Source of the DNA: a virus
Virus record (IMG/VR): IMGVR_UViG_3300046507_000597
Span: 1-20,711 of that record
DNA length: 20,711 nucleotides
Reading direction: 5' to 3' (one strand)
The translations under genes and the position numbers were made by a program. A model generated the notes under the pieces. That model made no database searches. It worked only from the letters and a program-made list of their open reading frames with translations, and was not told where the DNA came from. Below are positions 1 to 6,365 of this stretch, in pieces (position 1 is the first letter of the stretch; the number at the start of each line of letters is the position of its first letter).

Positions 1-1
1 G

Positions 2-127
2 CAGATGCTGCACCTCGTCGACCGGGCCGAACGCGGCGTCATCCTCCCCGCCGAAGCCGCCCGACTCCGCATCGCCATACGGGCCCTGTACGCCCGCGCC
101 TACCCGCAGGCGGGGGAGGGTCGGTGA
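2..127 (+). CDS. Small hypothetical protein, 5' end cut by window
   Basis: The frame is open from base 2 to the TGA at 125-127 and encodes about 41 residues with good third-position GC. The visible part is helical and amphipathic (LVDRAERG, LPAEAARLR, IRALYAR), a pattern I associate with short coiled-coil-like hypothetical proteins in Streptomyces phages and plasmids. There is an internal ATG at 5-7, so the gene could also start there, but no ribosome site can be seen because the window begins. No catalytic motif is visible and no function is assigned. It is the last confident rightward gene before the terminator at 413-436. Confidence 0.6.
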   Translation, partial: QMLHLVDRAERGVILPAEAARLRIAIRALYARAYPQAGEGR

Positions 128-402
128 CCGGCCTCAGCTCGAACCGGCCGGGCCCGCCTCGCCGTGGACGCCATCCGGTTCCGCGGGCGTCGGACGAGGC
201 CTCTGCCGTGGCACTTTCTCCTTGGCCACCCCGGCAGCGGCACGAGCCAACTGTGTCCGCAGCTGGTCGAACGCCTGAGGTCCTGACAGATCCCGCAACC
301 TGCGACTCCTGCTCATGCACGACTAACGCCGCACCGCGCGGGCCGACACCAAAATGCGGCCAAATGGGGCATGTTGCGAACGGCGGCGAGCAGCAGCCGT
401 AA
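124..402 (+). CDS. Doubtful small hypothetical protein
   Basis: A GTG at 124 overlaps the previous stop by four bases and is preceded by a purine-rich ribosome site (GGGGGAGGG, 113-121). This would give 92 residues ending just before a hairpin terminator at 413-436. Those three context signs favour translation. Against it, codon third-position GC is poorer than in neighbouring genes and the protein is low in complexity, rich in Pro, Arg and Ser. A leftward 60-codon frame at 134-316 competes for the same DNA and looks equally protein-like. No family is recognised. Confidence 0.3.
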   Translation: MTGLSSNRPGPPRRGRHPVPRASDEASAVALSPWPPRQRHEPTVSAAGRTPEVLTDPATCDSCSCTTNAAPRGPTPKCGQMGHVANGGEQQP

Positions 403-412
403 CACAGGAACG

Positions 413-436
413 CCCCCGGCCGGGAAACGGCGGGGG
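413..436 (+). terminator. Hairpin terminator of the left rightward transcript
   Basis: The arms CCCCC-G-GCCG and CGGC-GGGGG pair around a GGAAA loop with one bulged G, about ten bases after the TAA at 402. There is no long T tract, which is usual for Streptomyces terminators. It marks the end of the rightward transcription entering the window. Confidence 0.5.
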
Positions 437-460
437 GGTGATGCGCTGTAGGGCGGCCGA

Positions 461-814
461 TCACGGCGCGCCGGGCACGGAAGACTCAACGGGCGGTCGA
501 TAAAGCGGTGCGGGCCGCTGCCAACCACAATCCCCCAGAACCCAAGTCCAGCATTGGCGCGTTCGGATACCGTTGACGTACCTCCTGGCTGGAGGGTGGG
601 CTGGGCCCTTGCATTCCCCCGTGCGACCGGGGGTGGGCTCAGCCCTTTGCGTGCACCAGTCCGGGTACGGCGGGCCCTCTGCGGCCAGGGCGGCGATGCC
701 GTAGGGGGTGAGCCCCTTGGCTTCGTGCGGTTCGGGCCCGCTGTCACTGCCGCGTGCCAGGGTGGAGACCGCACGAAGCCCGTCCTCCGTCGACGGAGGA
801 CGGGCGTATACGGC
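461..814 (-). other. Non-genic stretch with a start-less, coding-like open frame
   Basis: No gene with a credible start is seen between about 440 and 814. On the minus strand, however, the frame that ends the 815-1705 gene stays open past its TAA for 117 codons to a TGA at 461-463. Its first third, roughly 650-770, has strongly coding-like codons; translation there includes EAKGLTPYGIAALAAEG and PPYPDW. It has no ATG, GTG or TTG in frame before that part. It may be a gene remnant, a gene with an unusual start, or a readthrough extension. No family is recognised. Confidence 0.3.
778..805 (-). terminator. Perfect 28-bp palindrome, terminator of the 815-2803 operon
   Basis: Two 14-base arms (GCCCGTCCTCCGTC and its exact complement) meet with no spacer at a GTCGAC centre, ten bases past the TAA of the leftward gene ending at 815. 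The position and strength of the stem fit a transcription terminator; a protein-binding palindrome is the alternative. Confidence 0.6.
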
Positions 815-1705
815 TTACCGCCTCCACACGTTGACTTTCTCCGTCGACAGCAGCGGCGCCCCCTCCGGGCCCTTCACGTAGGACGGGATCCACTGCCTGG
901 AGTTCCGCAACTCGTCGCTGTACCGGTCCGACGTATAAGTCCGCCAGTGCCCCGACACGACCCAGCGATTCCGATACCGCCGCCCTTCGGAACCCGCATC
1001 AGAATTCCGATCTGCAGGCCGGTACTGGCGGCGCAGATCAACCAACGTCACCCCGCCATCCGGCATTGCCGCACGCCGCAACGCTCGTGCCTCAGCCCGC
1101 CCCGGCTCCCGTGCCGCCCGCTCCACGAGCTGCGGCTGCTGCATCAGATGCCACGCCGCGGCAAGCGCCGCCACGATCGACCGAGACGGGCGCATCCCCT
1201 CGTAAGCGGGCAGGTCATCCAGCGGGATCGCCTCGGCGGTCACCGGTAGCCGCGCCTCGCGAACAGCGAGCAGCGGGGGCACCCGGCTGACGTCCGCGCC
1301 GGGCAGACCGGACAGGAGTTCCGGCCCGTTCAGCAGATGCCACACGATGAGCGTGGAGTCCGGTCCGGGACCCCAGGCGAGCGCCTGCACCGGGGCGTTG
1401 ACGCCTGGTGCGACGTCCACCATGCCCAGCCCGCCGTCGAACACCGCGAGGCCGATCGGGGACGGCCGGTCCGCGGTCACCCACCGCGCTGCGGCGAGGC
1501 TCTCGCCGGCGTGCATGGAGAGCGCGGTCATGTCCTCGCTGATCCAGAACAGGTCAGCGGCCTTCAGATGCGTGGCCATCGCCCCGACCAGGTTGTCGTC
1601 GCCGGGCAGCATGAACGGGCTCGGATTGCCGTCCAAGTCGAGAGCGGAGATCCGCTGGAGCGTCTGCGCCCTCAACTTCGGCAGCGAGCGGGGGTGGAAG
1701 GTCAC
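815..1705 (-). CDS. Hypothetical protein with conserved WxxxGHWR / KGPEGAPL C-terminus
   Basis: This 296-residue leftward protein starts at GTG, overlaps the stop of the upstream gene by four bases (GTGA) and has a GGAGAG ribosome site. The N-terminal two thirds show no motif I can name. The last ~60 residues (RNRWVVSGHWR, then QWIPSYVKGPEGAPL and a KVNVWRR end) resemble a C-terminal block I know from many hypothetical proteins of actinobacterial phages and plasmids whose function is unknown. It has no membrane segment or signal peptide. It is the last gene of a three-gene leftward operon (2803 to 815) ending in the palindrome at 778-805. A role in DNA or replication control is possible but not shown by the sequence. 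Confidence 0.85.
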   Translation of the reverse strand: MTFHPRSLPKLRAQTLQRISALDLDGNPSPFMLPGDDNLVGAMATHLKAADLFWISEDMTALSMHAGESLAAARWVTADRPSPIGLAVFDGGLGMVDVAPGVNAPVQALAWGPGPDSTLIVWHLLNGPELLSGLPGADVSRVPPLLAVREARLPVTAEAIPLDDLPAYEGMRPSRSIVAALAAAWHLMQQPQLVERAAREPGRAEARALRRAAMPDGGVTLVDLRRQYRPADRNSDAGSEGRRYRNRWVVSGHWRTYTSDRYSDELRNSRQWIPSYVKGPEGAPLLSTEKVNVWRR

Positions 1706-2268
1706 CGGCTCTCCAGATCCGTGCGGGTACCGCGGCCGGGCCGCGCCGTGAGGGCGGCGCGAACCTCACCAGCCAGGTAGATGGCCTGCGGCCGGCCAGC
1801 AGCGGACGGGACGTAGGTGAACGGCTTCAGTCCGAGCCGGGACATGGCGGCAGCTGCGGCCTTGGCGGGGTTGGCCGCCTTGGACTTGAGCTCCCACCGG
1901 CCGATCGCGTCGAGGGTGAGCGGGTCGTTGCGCTCGACGATGGGGCCGAGGTCGATGTCCTCGAACAGCGCCTTGAAGTCGAGAGAGCCGACGTCGTCGG
2001 TCGGGTAGCCGTCGAACTCGTCGTCTTCCGGGTAGGCGGGGCCGATGAACTCGTCGCCGGACAAGGAGACGCTGGGCGGCAGGGCTGCGTCGATCGCGTC
2101 CCGGTACTCGGACTGGATCCGGGCGAGGGCGCCGCTCTCTTCGAGGAGCGTCCGCCAGTCGTCGTCGCCGCCGTTGATGTAGTCGAGGACGTCGGAGTCG
2201 GGGCTGGTGCTGTACGGGCTGACCCGGTTGCACCAGGTGCCGTAGCTGGTGGTGGTCGTGTAGCTCAT
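1702..2268 (-). CDS. Acidic hypothetical protein
   Basis: The protein is 188 residues, starts at ATG with a CGGAGAT ribosome site and is translationally coupled to the next gene through a GTGA overlap. The middle (about residues 70-110) is strongly acidic, and the C-terminal third is basic and alanine-rich with a conserved-looking WELKSKAANPAKAAAAA segment. There is no transmembrane helix or recognisable catalytic motif. As the middle gene of a regulator-led operon it is probably co-expressed with the HTH protein at 2297-2803. Function unknown. Confidence 0.8.
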   Translation of the reverse strand: MSYTTTTSYGTWCNRVSPYSTSPDSDVLDYINGGDDDWRTLLEESGALARIQSEYRDAIDAALPPSVSLSGDEFIGPAYPEDDEFDGYPTDDVGSLDFKALFEDIDLGPIVERNDPLTLDAIGRWELKSKAANPAKAAAAAMSRLGLKPFTYVPSAAGRPQAIYLAGEVRAALTARPGRGTRTDLESR

Positions 2269-2296
2269 GGGGATCTCCGTGGATTGTCGGGGTGGC

Positions 2297-2803
2297 TCAG
2301 AGGGCGGCGATGGCGGTGCGGACTCCGGCGACGATGGCGGCCCACACCTCGTCGCGGGTGGCGACGCGGGACTCGCTCCAGCCGAAGCGGCAGTGCAGCT
2401 TGCCGTCGGCGGCGTCGAACCAGATCTTGTCGATCGAGCCGAGGAGCTTGTAGGCCTGCGAGTTGGAGATGCCCCCGCCCTGGTAGGCGGCGGAGGAGAT
2501 GTTCCCGGTGTTGTACTGCGTGGTCTCGATGCCGGCGAACTCGGTCCAGTTGTTGAGGTAGACGCGGTCCATGCCGTTCTTCTGCCAGCGGTTGCCGCCG
2601 ATCGCGGTCATCGTCTCGATGGAGTAGATGACCTTCTTGGCGGGGCGCTTCATGGCGCCGATGGCGATGCGGGCGGCGAGGGAGGCGGTGTCGATGATCC
2701 AGCGGCCGGCCTGTTTGACGGCGGCGACGGCTCCGAGGCGGCACCAGGTGCGGACGGTGGCGACGGTGACGTGGGCTTCGGCGGCGGCGGTGCTGGTGTT
2801 CAT
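2297..2803 (-). CDS. HTH (excisionase/MerR-like) protein with a C-terminal domain of unknown function
   Basis: This 168-residue protein starts at ATG behind a GAGAGGGG ribosome site. Residues ~8-45 look like a helix-turn-helix of the excisionase/MerR/HTH_17 kind: TVATVRTWCRLG is the HTH and AVKQAGRWIIDTASL is the small wing and following helix. The remainder (about 55-168), with several Trp and Tyr residues, matches nothing I can name. It is too long for a simple excisionase. As the first gene of the operon, downstream of a promoter containing a palindrome (2838-2851), it could be an autoregulator. That role is inferred from position only. Confidence 0.8.
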   Translation of the reverse strand: MNTSTAAAEAHVTVATVRTWCRLGAVAAVKQAGRWIIDTASLAARIAIGAMKRPAKKVIYSIETMTAIGGNRWQKNGMDRVYLNNWTEFAGIETTQYNTGNISSAAYQGGGISNSQAYKLLGSIDKIWFDAADGKLHCRFGWSESRVATRDEVWAAIVAGVRTAIAAL

Positions 2804-2832
2804 CGGGTTCCCCTCTCCCTTGCGATGACTCC

Positions 2833-2862
2833 ACTATGCTGTACGTACAGCGAGGTTGGCAA
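2833..2862 (-). promoter_or_regulatory. Leftward promoter with a palindromic operator in the spacer
   Basis: Read on the minus strand, a -35 box TTGCCA (2857-2862) and a -10 box CATAGT (2833-2838) are separated by 18 bases, close to the vegetative Streptomyces pattern. The spacer is filled by a perfect 14-base palindrome GCTGTACGTACAGC (2838-2851), just overlapping the -10 edge. A repressor bound there would block RNA polymerase. The transcript would lead into the operon starting at 2803 with a leader of about 20-25 bases. Confidence 0.55.
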
Positions 2863-2916
2863 GGGGGGTAACCCGAAAGAGTGAAAGCGACAGCAGAAAC
2901 CCCAGTTCAAACACGA

Positions 2917-2950
2917 GCGCCCCCGCAGCCACACACGGCTACGGGGGCGC
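2917..2950 (-). terminator. Hairpin terminator after the zinc-ribbon membrane gene
   Basis: The arms GCGCCCCCG-C-AGCC and GGCT-A-CGGGGGCGC pair over 13 base pairs with one mismatch around an ACACAC loop. It lies ten bases past the stop of the leftward gene ending at 2961, and insulates that gene from the promoter at 2833-2862. Confidence 0.6.
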
Positions 2951-2960
2951 CCTGCTGCGC

Positions 2961-3275
2961 CTAGAACTGCCCGGTGCAGGCGAGACAGAGCTGCGCCGCA
3001 CTCCACTCCGCCAGCGACGCCCGATACCGCTCCACGCCCTGGAACATCACCACGCCGTAGATGAGACCGCCCACCGCAACCAGCAGGCCGAGCAACACCG
3101 CACCCGACACAGCGACAGCAATCCCGCCGATTGTCGCCAGCAGGGCGATCCAGTAGTTGGCCTGCACCTCACCCGGCGGCGCGTACTTCACCCGCAACGG
3201 CGACTCCGCCGGCAGAGACTGCCAGTAGTGCGAGAGACGCTCCACGTTCGTCGACGAACACGACTTGCACTGCAT
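2961..3275 (-). CDS. Split zinc-ribbon membrane protein
   Basis: The chosen ATG (3273-3275) puts a CxxC pair directly at the N-terminus (C3, C6); a second CxxC is at C97 and C100 close to the C-terminus of the 104-residue product. Residues ~42-79 are a strongly hydrophobic stretch long enough for two membrane helices. A reading frame extends further upstream, but those codons look non-coding; a weak GGGGG ribosome site precedes the chosen start. Both Cys pairs would lie on the same side of the membrane and could form one zinc ribbon. Small zinc-ribbon membrane proteins are common on Streptomyces mobile elements; their function is unknown. Followed by the hairpin at 2917-2950. Confidence 0.7.
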   Translation of the reverse strand: MQCKSCSSTNVERLSHYWQSLPAESPLRVKYAPPGEVQANYWIALLATIGGIAVAVSGAVLLGLLVAVGGLIYGVVMFQGVERYRASLAEWSAAQLCLACTGQF

Positions 3276-3381
3276 TCCAACCCCCGGCATCCACCCAGCA
3301 CCTGACGGCAGATTGGCCAGCCGGGGCAGGGTCGGCAAGCAGTACCGGCGGGTCTGTGAGCGGGGCCACAAGCGGGACGCA

Positions 3382-3416
3382 CCGAGAGCCCCACCTGCAT
3401 CAGATGGGGCCCTCGG
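3382..3416 (-). terminator. Hairpin terminator after the 3429-3725 gene
   Basis: CCGAG-A-GCCCCA and TGGGGC-C-CTCGG form an 11-bp stem with one mismatch and an 11-base loop, 12 bases beyond the leftward stop at 3429. Its position between two leftward genes fits a terminator. Confidence 0.55.
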
Positions 3417-3428
3417 GTGACGGTGCGG

Positions 3429-3725
3429 CTACAGCTCCGTCAGCTCGTACATCTCCGGCAGCGGTCCGAGCGGCACGCCGATCACCCGCCCGAGCATCGC
3501 CCGCGCCACTGTGTCCCGCTCAAGGCGCGGCCGGCCCGGCGGCATCGACAGGACCAGGGTCCCGTCCGGCAGTTGGATCAGGGCGCCGATGAATCCGGAG
3601 TCGGTGATCTGCGAGAGGTGGAGCTTGACGTCCAGCTCGAGGAGGAGGTCGTCGAGTGGTGCATCCAACAGGCGGGCGGCGGTGATTGTCCGTCGTGCTG
3701 GTAAGGCCGAGACGGTAGTCTGCAT
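3429..3725 (-). CDS. Small hypothetical protein
   Basis: The product is 98 residues, starting at ATG with a ribosome site AAAGGGG seven to eight bases upstream. The centre (DDLLLELDVKLHLSQI, then GFIGALIQLPDGTLVLSM) looks like an alternating beta-strand fold. No cysteine cluster, membrane helix or catalytic motif is visible. It stands alone between the hairpins at 3382-3416 and 3788-3813, so it is probably monocistronic. Function not recognised. Confidence 0.7.
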   Translation of the reverse strand: MQTTVSALPARRTITAARLLDAPLDDLLLELDVKLHLSQITDSGFIGALIQLPDGTLVLSMPPGRPRLERDTVARAMLGRVIGVPLGPLPEMYELTEL

Positions 3726-3787
3726 AGCAGGGTCCCCTTTGACGAGACGGATCTGATGATCGGCGAGTTAGCGCTCGCTGGTTGAAT

Positions 3788-3813
3788 CGGCCCGGTGTTA
3801 GCGCACCGGGCCG
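3788..3813 (-). terminator. Perfect 10-bp hairpin downstream of the Nudix operon
   Basis: CGGCCCGGTG and CACCGGGCCG pair perfectly around TTAGCG. It lies about 85 bases beyond the stop of the leftward Nudix gene (3898) and before the next leftward gene (start 3725). A terminator is likely. The octamer GTTAGCGC occurs both here (3797-3804) and 30 bases to the left (3767-3774), so regulatory use cannot be excluded. Confidence 0.5.
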
Positions 3814-3897
3814 TTCGCTGTTTCTGGGCTGGTCTCATTCATTCACCCGCGCGAGGTGCGCGCCAGACCCTCCATCGAGTGAGAGCCGGGCCACACG

Positions 3898-4308
3898 TCA
3901 GTGCGGCAGAACCTCGTCGAGGTAGGCCTGCACCTTGTCGTACAGCGGGTACGGCACGTAGTCGGTGATCTCCGAGTGGGCGACCCAGGCGACCGCGTCC
4001 AGCTCCTCGGCATCCGCGACCCGGGCCTCGCCCTCGATGACCGTCGCCGCCGTGTACGACATCAGCCGGCCCGTGTTCGGGTGGATGCGCTCACCTAGCA
4101 ACCGGATCGCCTTCACGGTCAGCCCGGTCTCCTCGAGCGTCTCCCGCACGGCCGCGTCCTCCGCGCCCTCGCCGGGCTCGATGGCGCCCGCGGGGAACTG
4201 CCAGCTGAGCTTCCCCTCCTTGACGGCGCGGCGCACCATGAGCACCTTGCCGTCCTGGACGATGATCGCGGCGGAGATGCCCGGCTTCTCGGTGATGGTC
4301 TCGGTCAT
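3898..4308 (-). CDS. Nudix hydrolase
   Basis: This 136-residue protein has a complete Nudix box from G41 to L63 with the signature order G-x5-E, then R55-E56 and E59-E60 followed by TG. Nudix enzymes hydrolyse nucleoside diphosphates linked to another group, using Mg2+ held by the REUxEE glutamates. The chosen ATG (4308) has a GGAGG ribosome site and overlaps the stop of the upstream HTH-Nudix gene by four bases, so the two are made together. The substrate cannot be told from sequence. In pSAM2, a Streptomyces conjugative element, the immunity factor Pif carries a Nudix motif; with tra genes in this window that is a relevant comparison, though homology to Pif itself is not shown. Confidence 0.92.
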   Translation of the reverse strand: MTETITEKPGISAAIIVQDGKVLMVRRAVKEGKLSWQFPAGAIEPGEGAEDAAVRETLEETGLTVKAIRLLGERIHPNTGRLMSYTAATVIEGEARVADAEELDAVAWVAHSEITDYVPYPLYDKVQAYLDEVLPH

Positions 4309-4943
4309 ACGGTGGCCTCCAAGGCTTCCAGGATCGGCGGGTAGATGCGGTCTTCGGGGATGTAGCGGGCGAGCTCCGTTATCGGGGCCCACGCCACGGC
4401 GACGTTCTCGGAGGAATCCCCATTGATCGCCTCGCCGTGCACGAAATCGCAGAGAAAGTAATCGCAGTAAGCGCGCGTCACGGGATGCAGTCGTTCACCC
4501 AGATGCTCGCGGACCATGCAGTGCACGCCCGTCTCGTCCAGCGTCTCCCGGACCGCGACCTTCGTAGCCGACCCGCCCGGCTTCACGATGCCGGCCGGGA
4601 ACTGCCAGGTCATGTCGCTGCCGTCCTGCCTGCAGACGAGGAGCACCTTGTCCTCGCGTCGCACCACGGCGATGGCCACACGCAGCGCCTGCGCCGCCGT
4701 CTGACTTTCCGGTGGGCGCGCGAGGTGAATGAACCGCCGACGCACCGCATCACCTGCCCTCTCGTATGCCAAGTCGAGGATCTGCTGTACCTCGGTCCGG
4801 TGCACCATTTCCGGGCTGGAATGCCAGCGGGTAATGGTGCGCGCGGAAATGCCGAGGTGTTCGGCGAATCCGTCGTTCGTCATTCGTAGCGCCTCCTGGA
4901 GGAGGCACGCTGTCCGGCCGGTCCATGTACCGACGACGTCCAC
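4305..4943 (-). CDS. HTH-Nudix fusion protein with a degenerate Nudix box
   Basis: This 212-residue product begins at GTG 4943 with GGGAG upstream. Residues ~22-60 form an XRE-like helix-turn-helix (FAEHLGISARTITRWHSSPE), followed from ~88 by a Nudix fold. The Nudix box spans G118-V140, but the first consensus glutamate is glycine (G124) and the first glutamate of the REUxEE pair is aspartate (D136); R132, E133 and E137 are kept. It may therefore be a weak hydrolase or a ligand sensor whose nucleotide binding controls the HTH. It is coupled to the second, intact Nudix gene through an ATGA overlap. Such regulator-Nudix pairs recur in Streptomyces elements. Confidence 0.9.
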   Translation of the reverse strand: MDVVGTWTGRTACLLQEALRMTNDGFAEHLGISARTITRWHSSPEMVHRTEVQQILDLAYERAGDAVRRRFIHLARPPESQTAAQALRVAIAVVRREDKVLLVCRQDGSDMTWQFPAGIVKPGGSATKVAVRETLDETGVHCMVREHLGERLHPVTRAYCDYFLCDFVHGEAINGDSSENVAVAWAPITELARYIPEDRIYPPILEALEATV

Positions 4944-5015
4944 AATGGGGCTCCCGTGCTCGCTGCGCTCGGGTCTGGCTTGGCGGTGACGGGGTCGTGT
5001 CGCCGCGGTGTCTAC

Positions 5016-5348
5016 CTACTGCTGATCTGGCGTTCCGGTGTCGTGCGAGTGTCCTTCTGTCGTGCCCGCGCGAGGCGTTGACTCGGCGTCATGACGAAGT
5101 GGCCCCCGCCCTTTGGCGATCTGCTCGGCGCGAGAGCCGGATACGCCCAGCAGTTCTCCGACCTCGCGCCAGGGTCGGTCCTTCTTGAGCTCGTTGACGA
5201 CGGCCCGTTCCAGTGCCTTGCCGCTGCGGTCGCCATCTGCCAGGGCTTGCCGGAAGTCCCGGACCGCGTGGAAGCGCTCGACGAGGTCGGTGATCTCTGC
5301 GAGCCGACCCGTCTCGGACTCGATGGCGGAGGTGAGCGCTTCTGTCAT
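5016..5348 (-). CDS. Small HTH DNA-binding protein, candidate switch regulator
   Basis: The 110-residue protein starts at ATG 5346-5348, chosen because a leftward promoter lies so close (5355-5383) that the mRNA would begin at or near the start codon; a longer frame to 5378 would overlap the promoter. Residues 1-50 are helical. Residues ~59-80 (RPWREVGELLGVSGSRAEQIAK) resemble a sigma-70 region 4 type helix-turn-helix. The tail from ~82 is polar and probably disordered. Its position beside two opposing promoters suggests it represses one or both; no repressor family is identified with certainty. Confidence 0.75.
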   Translation of the reverse strand: MTEALTSAIESETGRLAEITDLVERFHAVRDFRQALADGDRSGKALERAVVNELKKDRPWREVGELLGVSGSRAEQIAKGRGPLRHDAESTPRAGTTEGHSHDTGTPDQQ

Positions 5349-5354
5349 GGACGT

Positions 5355-5383
5355 AGCGTATGGGCCAATTGCCGCCACTTCAA
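5355..5383 (-). promoter_or_regulatory. Leftward promoter, probably giving a leaderless mRNA
   Basis: On the minus strand, TTGAAG (5378-5383) and TACGCT (5355-5360) are 17 bases apart. The ATG of the HTH gene begins only six bases after the -10 box, so the transcript should start at or within a few bases of the codon. Leaderless transcripts are common in Streptomyces. No ribosome site is present upstream of the ATG, in agreement. Confidence 0.5.
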
Positions 5384-5391
5384 GACGCCCC

Positions 5392-5421
5392 TTGACAGTG
5401 AGGTGTGGCTCGCTACAGGAT
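5392..5421 (+). promoter_or_regulatory. Strong rightward promoter of the small-gene operon
   Basis: TTGACA (5392-5397), an 18-base spacer and CAGGAT (5416-5421) closely match the Streptomyces vegetative consensus TTGACA/TAGGAT. The inverted pair TGAGGT (5399-5404) and ACCTCA (5424-5429) brackets the spacer and -10 box and could be an operator. The predicted start near 5428 leaves a leader of about 150 bases before the first gene at 5582. The leftward promoter lies back to back, nine bases away. Confidence 0.6.
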
Positions 5422-5512
5422 GTACCTCAACGGCTACAAGGACCCCCTTGAAGTCGCCGGCCGTCCACTCCTACCGGACCCAGTCCGCGGACGGCACCCC
5501 ACAAATGAAGAC

Positions 5513-5550
5513 GGGCCGGACACCGCGACTCCTACATCGCAGGCCGGCCC
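5513..5550 (+). promoter_or_regulatory. Leader stem-loop, possible attenuator
   Basis: GGGCCGG (5513-5519) and CCGGCCC (5544-5550) pair, and an inner GCGA/TCGC pair extends the stem. It sits in the untranslated leader between the rightward promoter and the first gene at 5582. With no T tract it may be an attenuator or a processing structure. The leader is also open in the frame of the first gene (from GTG 5405), but the ribosome site favours the later start. Confidence 0.35.
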
Positions 5551-5581
5551 TCACCACGAGGAATCTCTGAAGGGTCCCCTC

Positions 5582-5926
5582 ATGGCTACACAAGAGCTTA
5601 CCGGTGCGCCCGTGCGCCCCGACCGCACCACCCCCACCGCCCGCCACCACTACGCCCAGATGCGCCTCGCTGAGACCGTCGCGCGGTCCGTGTCGGTGCA
5701 GCTGTCCGTCCGTGGCTTCGTCGGCGGGTTCGCCGGTGAGATCTCGGACGGCGAGATCGCCGAGATGAAGGCCCAGCGGGACAGCTACTGCCGTCTGGCC
5801 GTCGCGCACCGGAACGCCGGCCGGCGCCGGGAGCGCGCCGAGATGTTCTGGGCGTCCCGCCCGGGCACGATCCTCCGCATCACCGCCCGCGGCCTCCGCG
5901 CCGTGCGATCGGCGGTGACGGCATGA
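5582..5926 (+). CDS. Small basic hypothetical protein, first gene of the rightward operon
   Basis: The start ATG 5582 is chosen for its GAAGGG ribosome site; the frame runs open further upstream into the promoter. The 114-residue product is helical: residues ~25-60 carry LAETVARSVSVQLS and ~60-95 form an arginine-rich helix (EMKAQRDSYCRLAVAHR), ending in a basic tail. No membrane helix or enzyme motif is seen. Its stop overlaps the next ATG by four bases, so it is translationally coupled. Function not recognised; its early position suggests an early or accessory role. Confidence 0.75.
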   Translation: MATQELTGAPVRPDRTTPTARHHYAQMRLAETVARSVSVQLSVRGFVGGFAGEISDGEIAEMKAQRDSYCRLAVAHRNAGRRRERAEMFWASRPGTILRITARGLRAVRSAVTA

Positions 5927-6108
5927 GCACCGCAACCCCCACTACCCCGCTGGAGGCGGCTTCCCGCTACCAGTCGGCCGCCGTCCACTACCAGGAGCTC
6001 GCCGCGAACGGCGACTACGAGGGCTGCGAGTACGTTCGCGACGAGATGACGATGTGCCGCTGCCAGCTCCAGGCCGCCGGCCGCCTCGACCTGATCGAGG
6101 CCGCGTGA
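5923..6108 (+). CDS. Small hypothetical protein
   Basis: A 61-residue acidic product starting at ATG 5923, which overlaps the previous stop (ATGA). It appears to be a helical hairpin: SRYQSAAVHYQELAANGDYEGC, then a second helix EYVRDEMTMCRCQLQ. Its shape resembles a tetratricopeptide-like helix pair, but it is too short to call. The TGA shares its A with the next ATG (TGATG at 6106-6110). Function unknown. Confidence 0.7.
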   Translation: MSTATPTTPLEAASRYQSAAVHYQELAANGDYEGCEYVRDEMTMCRCQLQAAGRLDLIEAA

Positions 6109-6275
6109 TGGCCCGCGAGATCCTCGCCGCCACCCAGGCCGGCCACCCGCGCGGTTCCTGGCCGGCGGAGGAGCAGGCGCAGCAGTTCCGCGACAACGGC
6201 ATCCCGGCGACCGTCCTGCAGGACCTGCGCACCGACCGGTTCCTCGTCGTCACGGACGAAGGCGGCCAGCGATGA
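6108..6275 (+). CDS. Small hypothetical protein
   Basis: This 55-residue product starts at ATG 6108, overlapping the previous stop by one base; an upstream GTG/ATG in the same frame lies inside the preceding gene and is rejected. The sequence has a polar first half (SWPAEEQAQQFRDNGIPAT) and a beta-like second half (DRFLVVTDEGG). The next gene starts inside its stop (ATGA). No family is recognised. Strict overlaps on both sides show it is part of the operon. Confidence 0.7.
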   Translation: MAREILAATQAGHPRGSWPAEEQAQQFRDNGIPATVLQDLRTDRFLVVTDEGGQR

Positions 6276-6349
6276 CCGACGCCGAGTACGCGGAGCTGCT
6301 CCGCAAGCTGCGCGAGCAGAACCACCAGTCCGAGACCCGGCCGAAGTAG
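6272..6349 (+). CDS. Very small ORF, 25 residues
   Basis: ATG 6272 overlaps the upstream stop by four bases and the frame ends with TAG at 6347-6349. The peptide is helical and charged (AEYAELLRKLREQ). Translational coupling and good codon use support it; the tiny size keeps confidence moderate. It is the last gene before the stem-loop at 6366-6400. Confidence 0.5.
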   Translation: MTDAEYAELLRKLREQNHQSETRPK

Positions 6350-6365
6350 CCGGGCCCCTAGACCG

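Noticed and set aside
134-316. Minus-strand frame of 60 codons (starts MSRSRRLRDLSG)
   Set aside because: It looks protein-like with fair GC3 but has no ribosome site, and the surrounding signals (overlap, terminator) favour rightward transcription. It cannot be fully excluded.
313-774. Minus-strand frame of 153 codons
   Set aside because: Low-complexity Pro/Arg translation, no ribosome site, and a different frame on the same strand is more coding-like.
554-1249. Plus-strand frame of 231 codons
   Set aside because: Runs antisense to the supported gene at 815-1705 and is composed of Arg/Pro-rich low-complexity sequence.
3276-3371. N-terminal extension of the zinc-ribbon membrane protein
   Set aside because: The extra residues are low in coding quality and would place the CxxC motif away from the N-terminus, unlike similar proteins.
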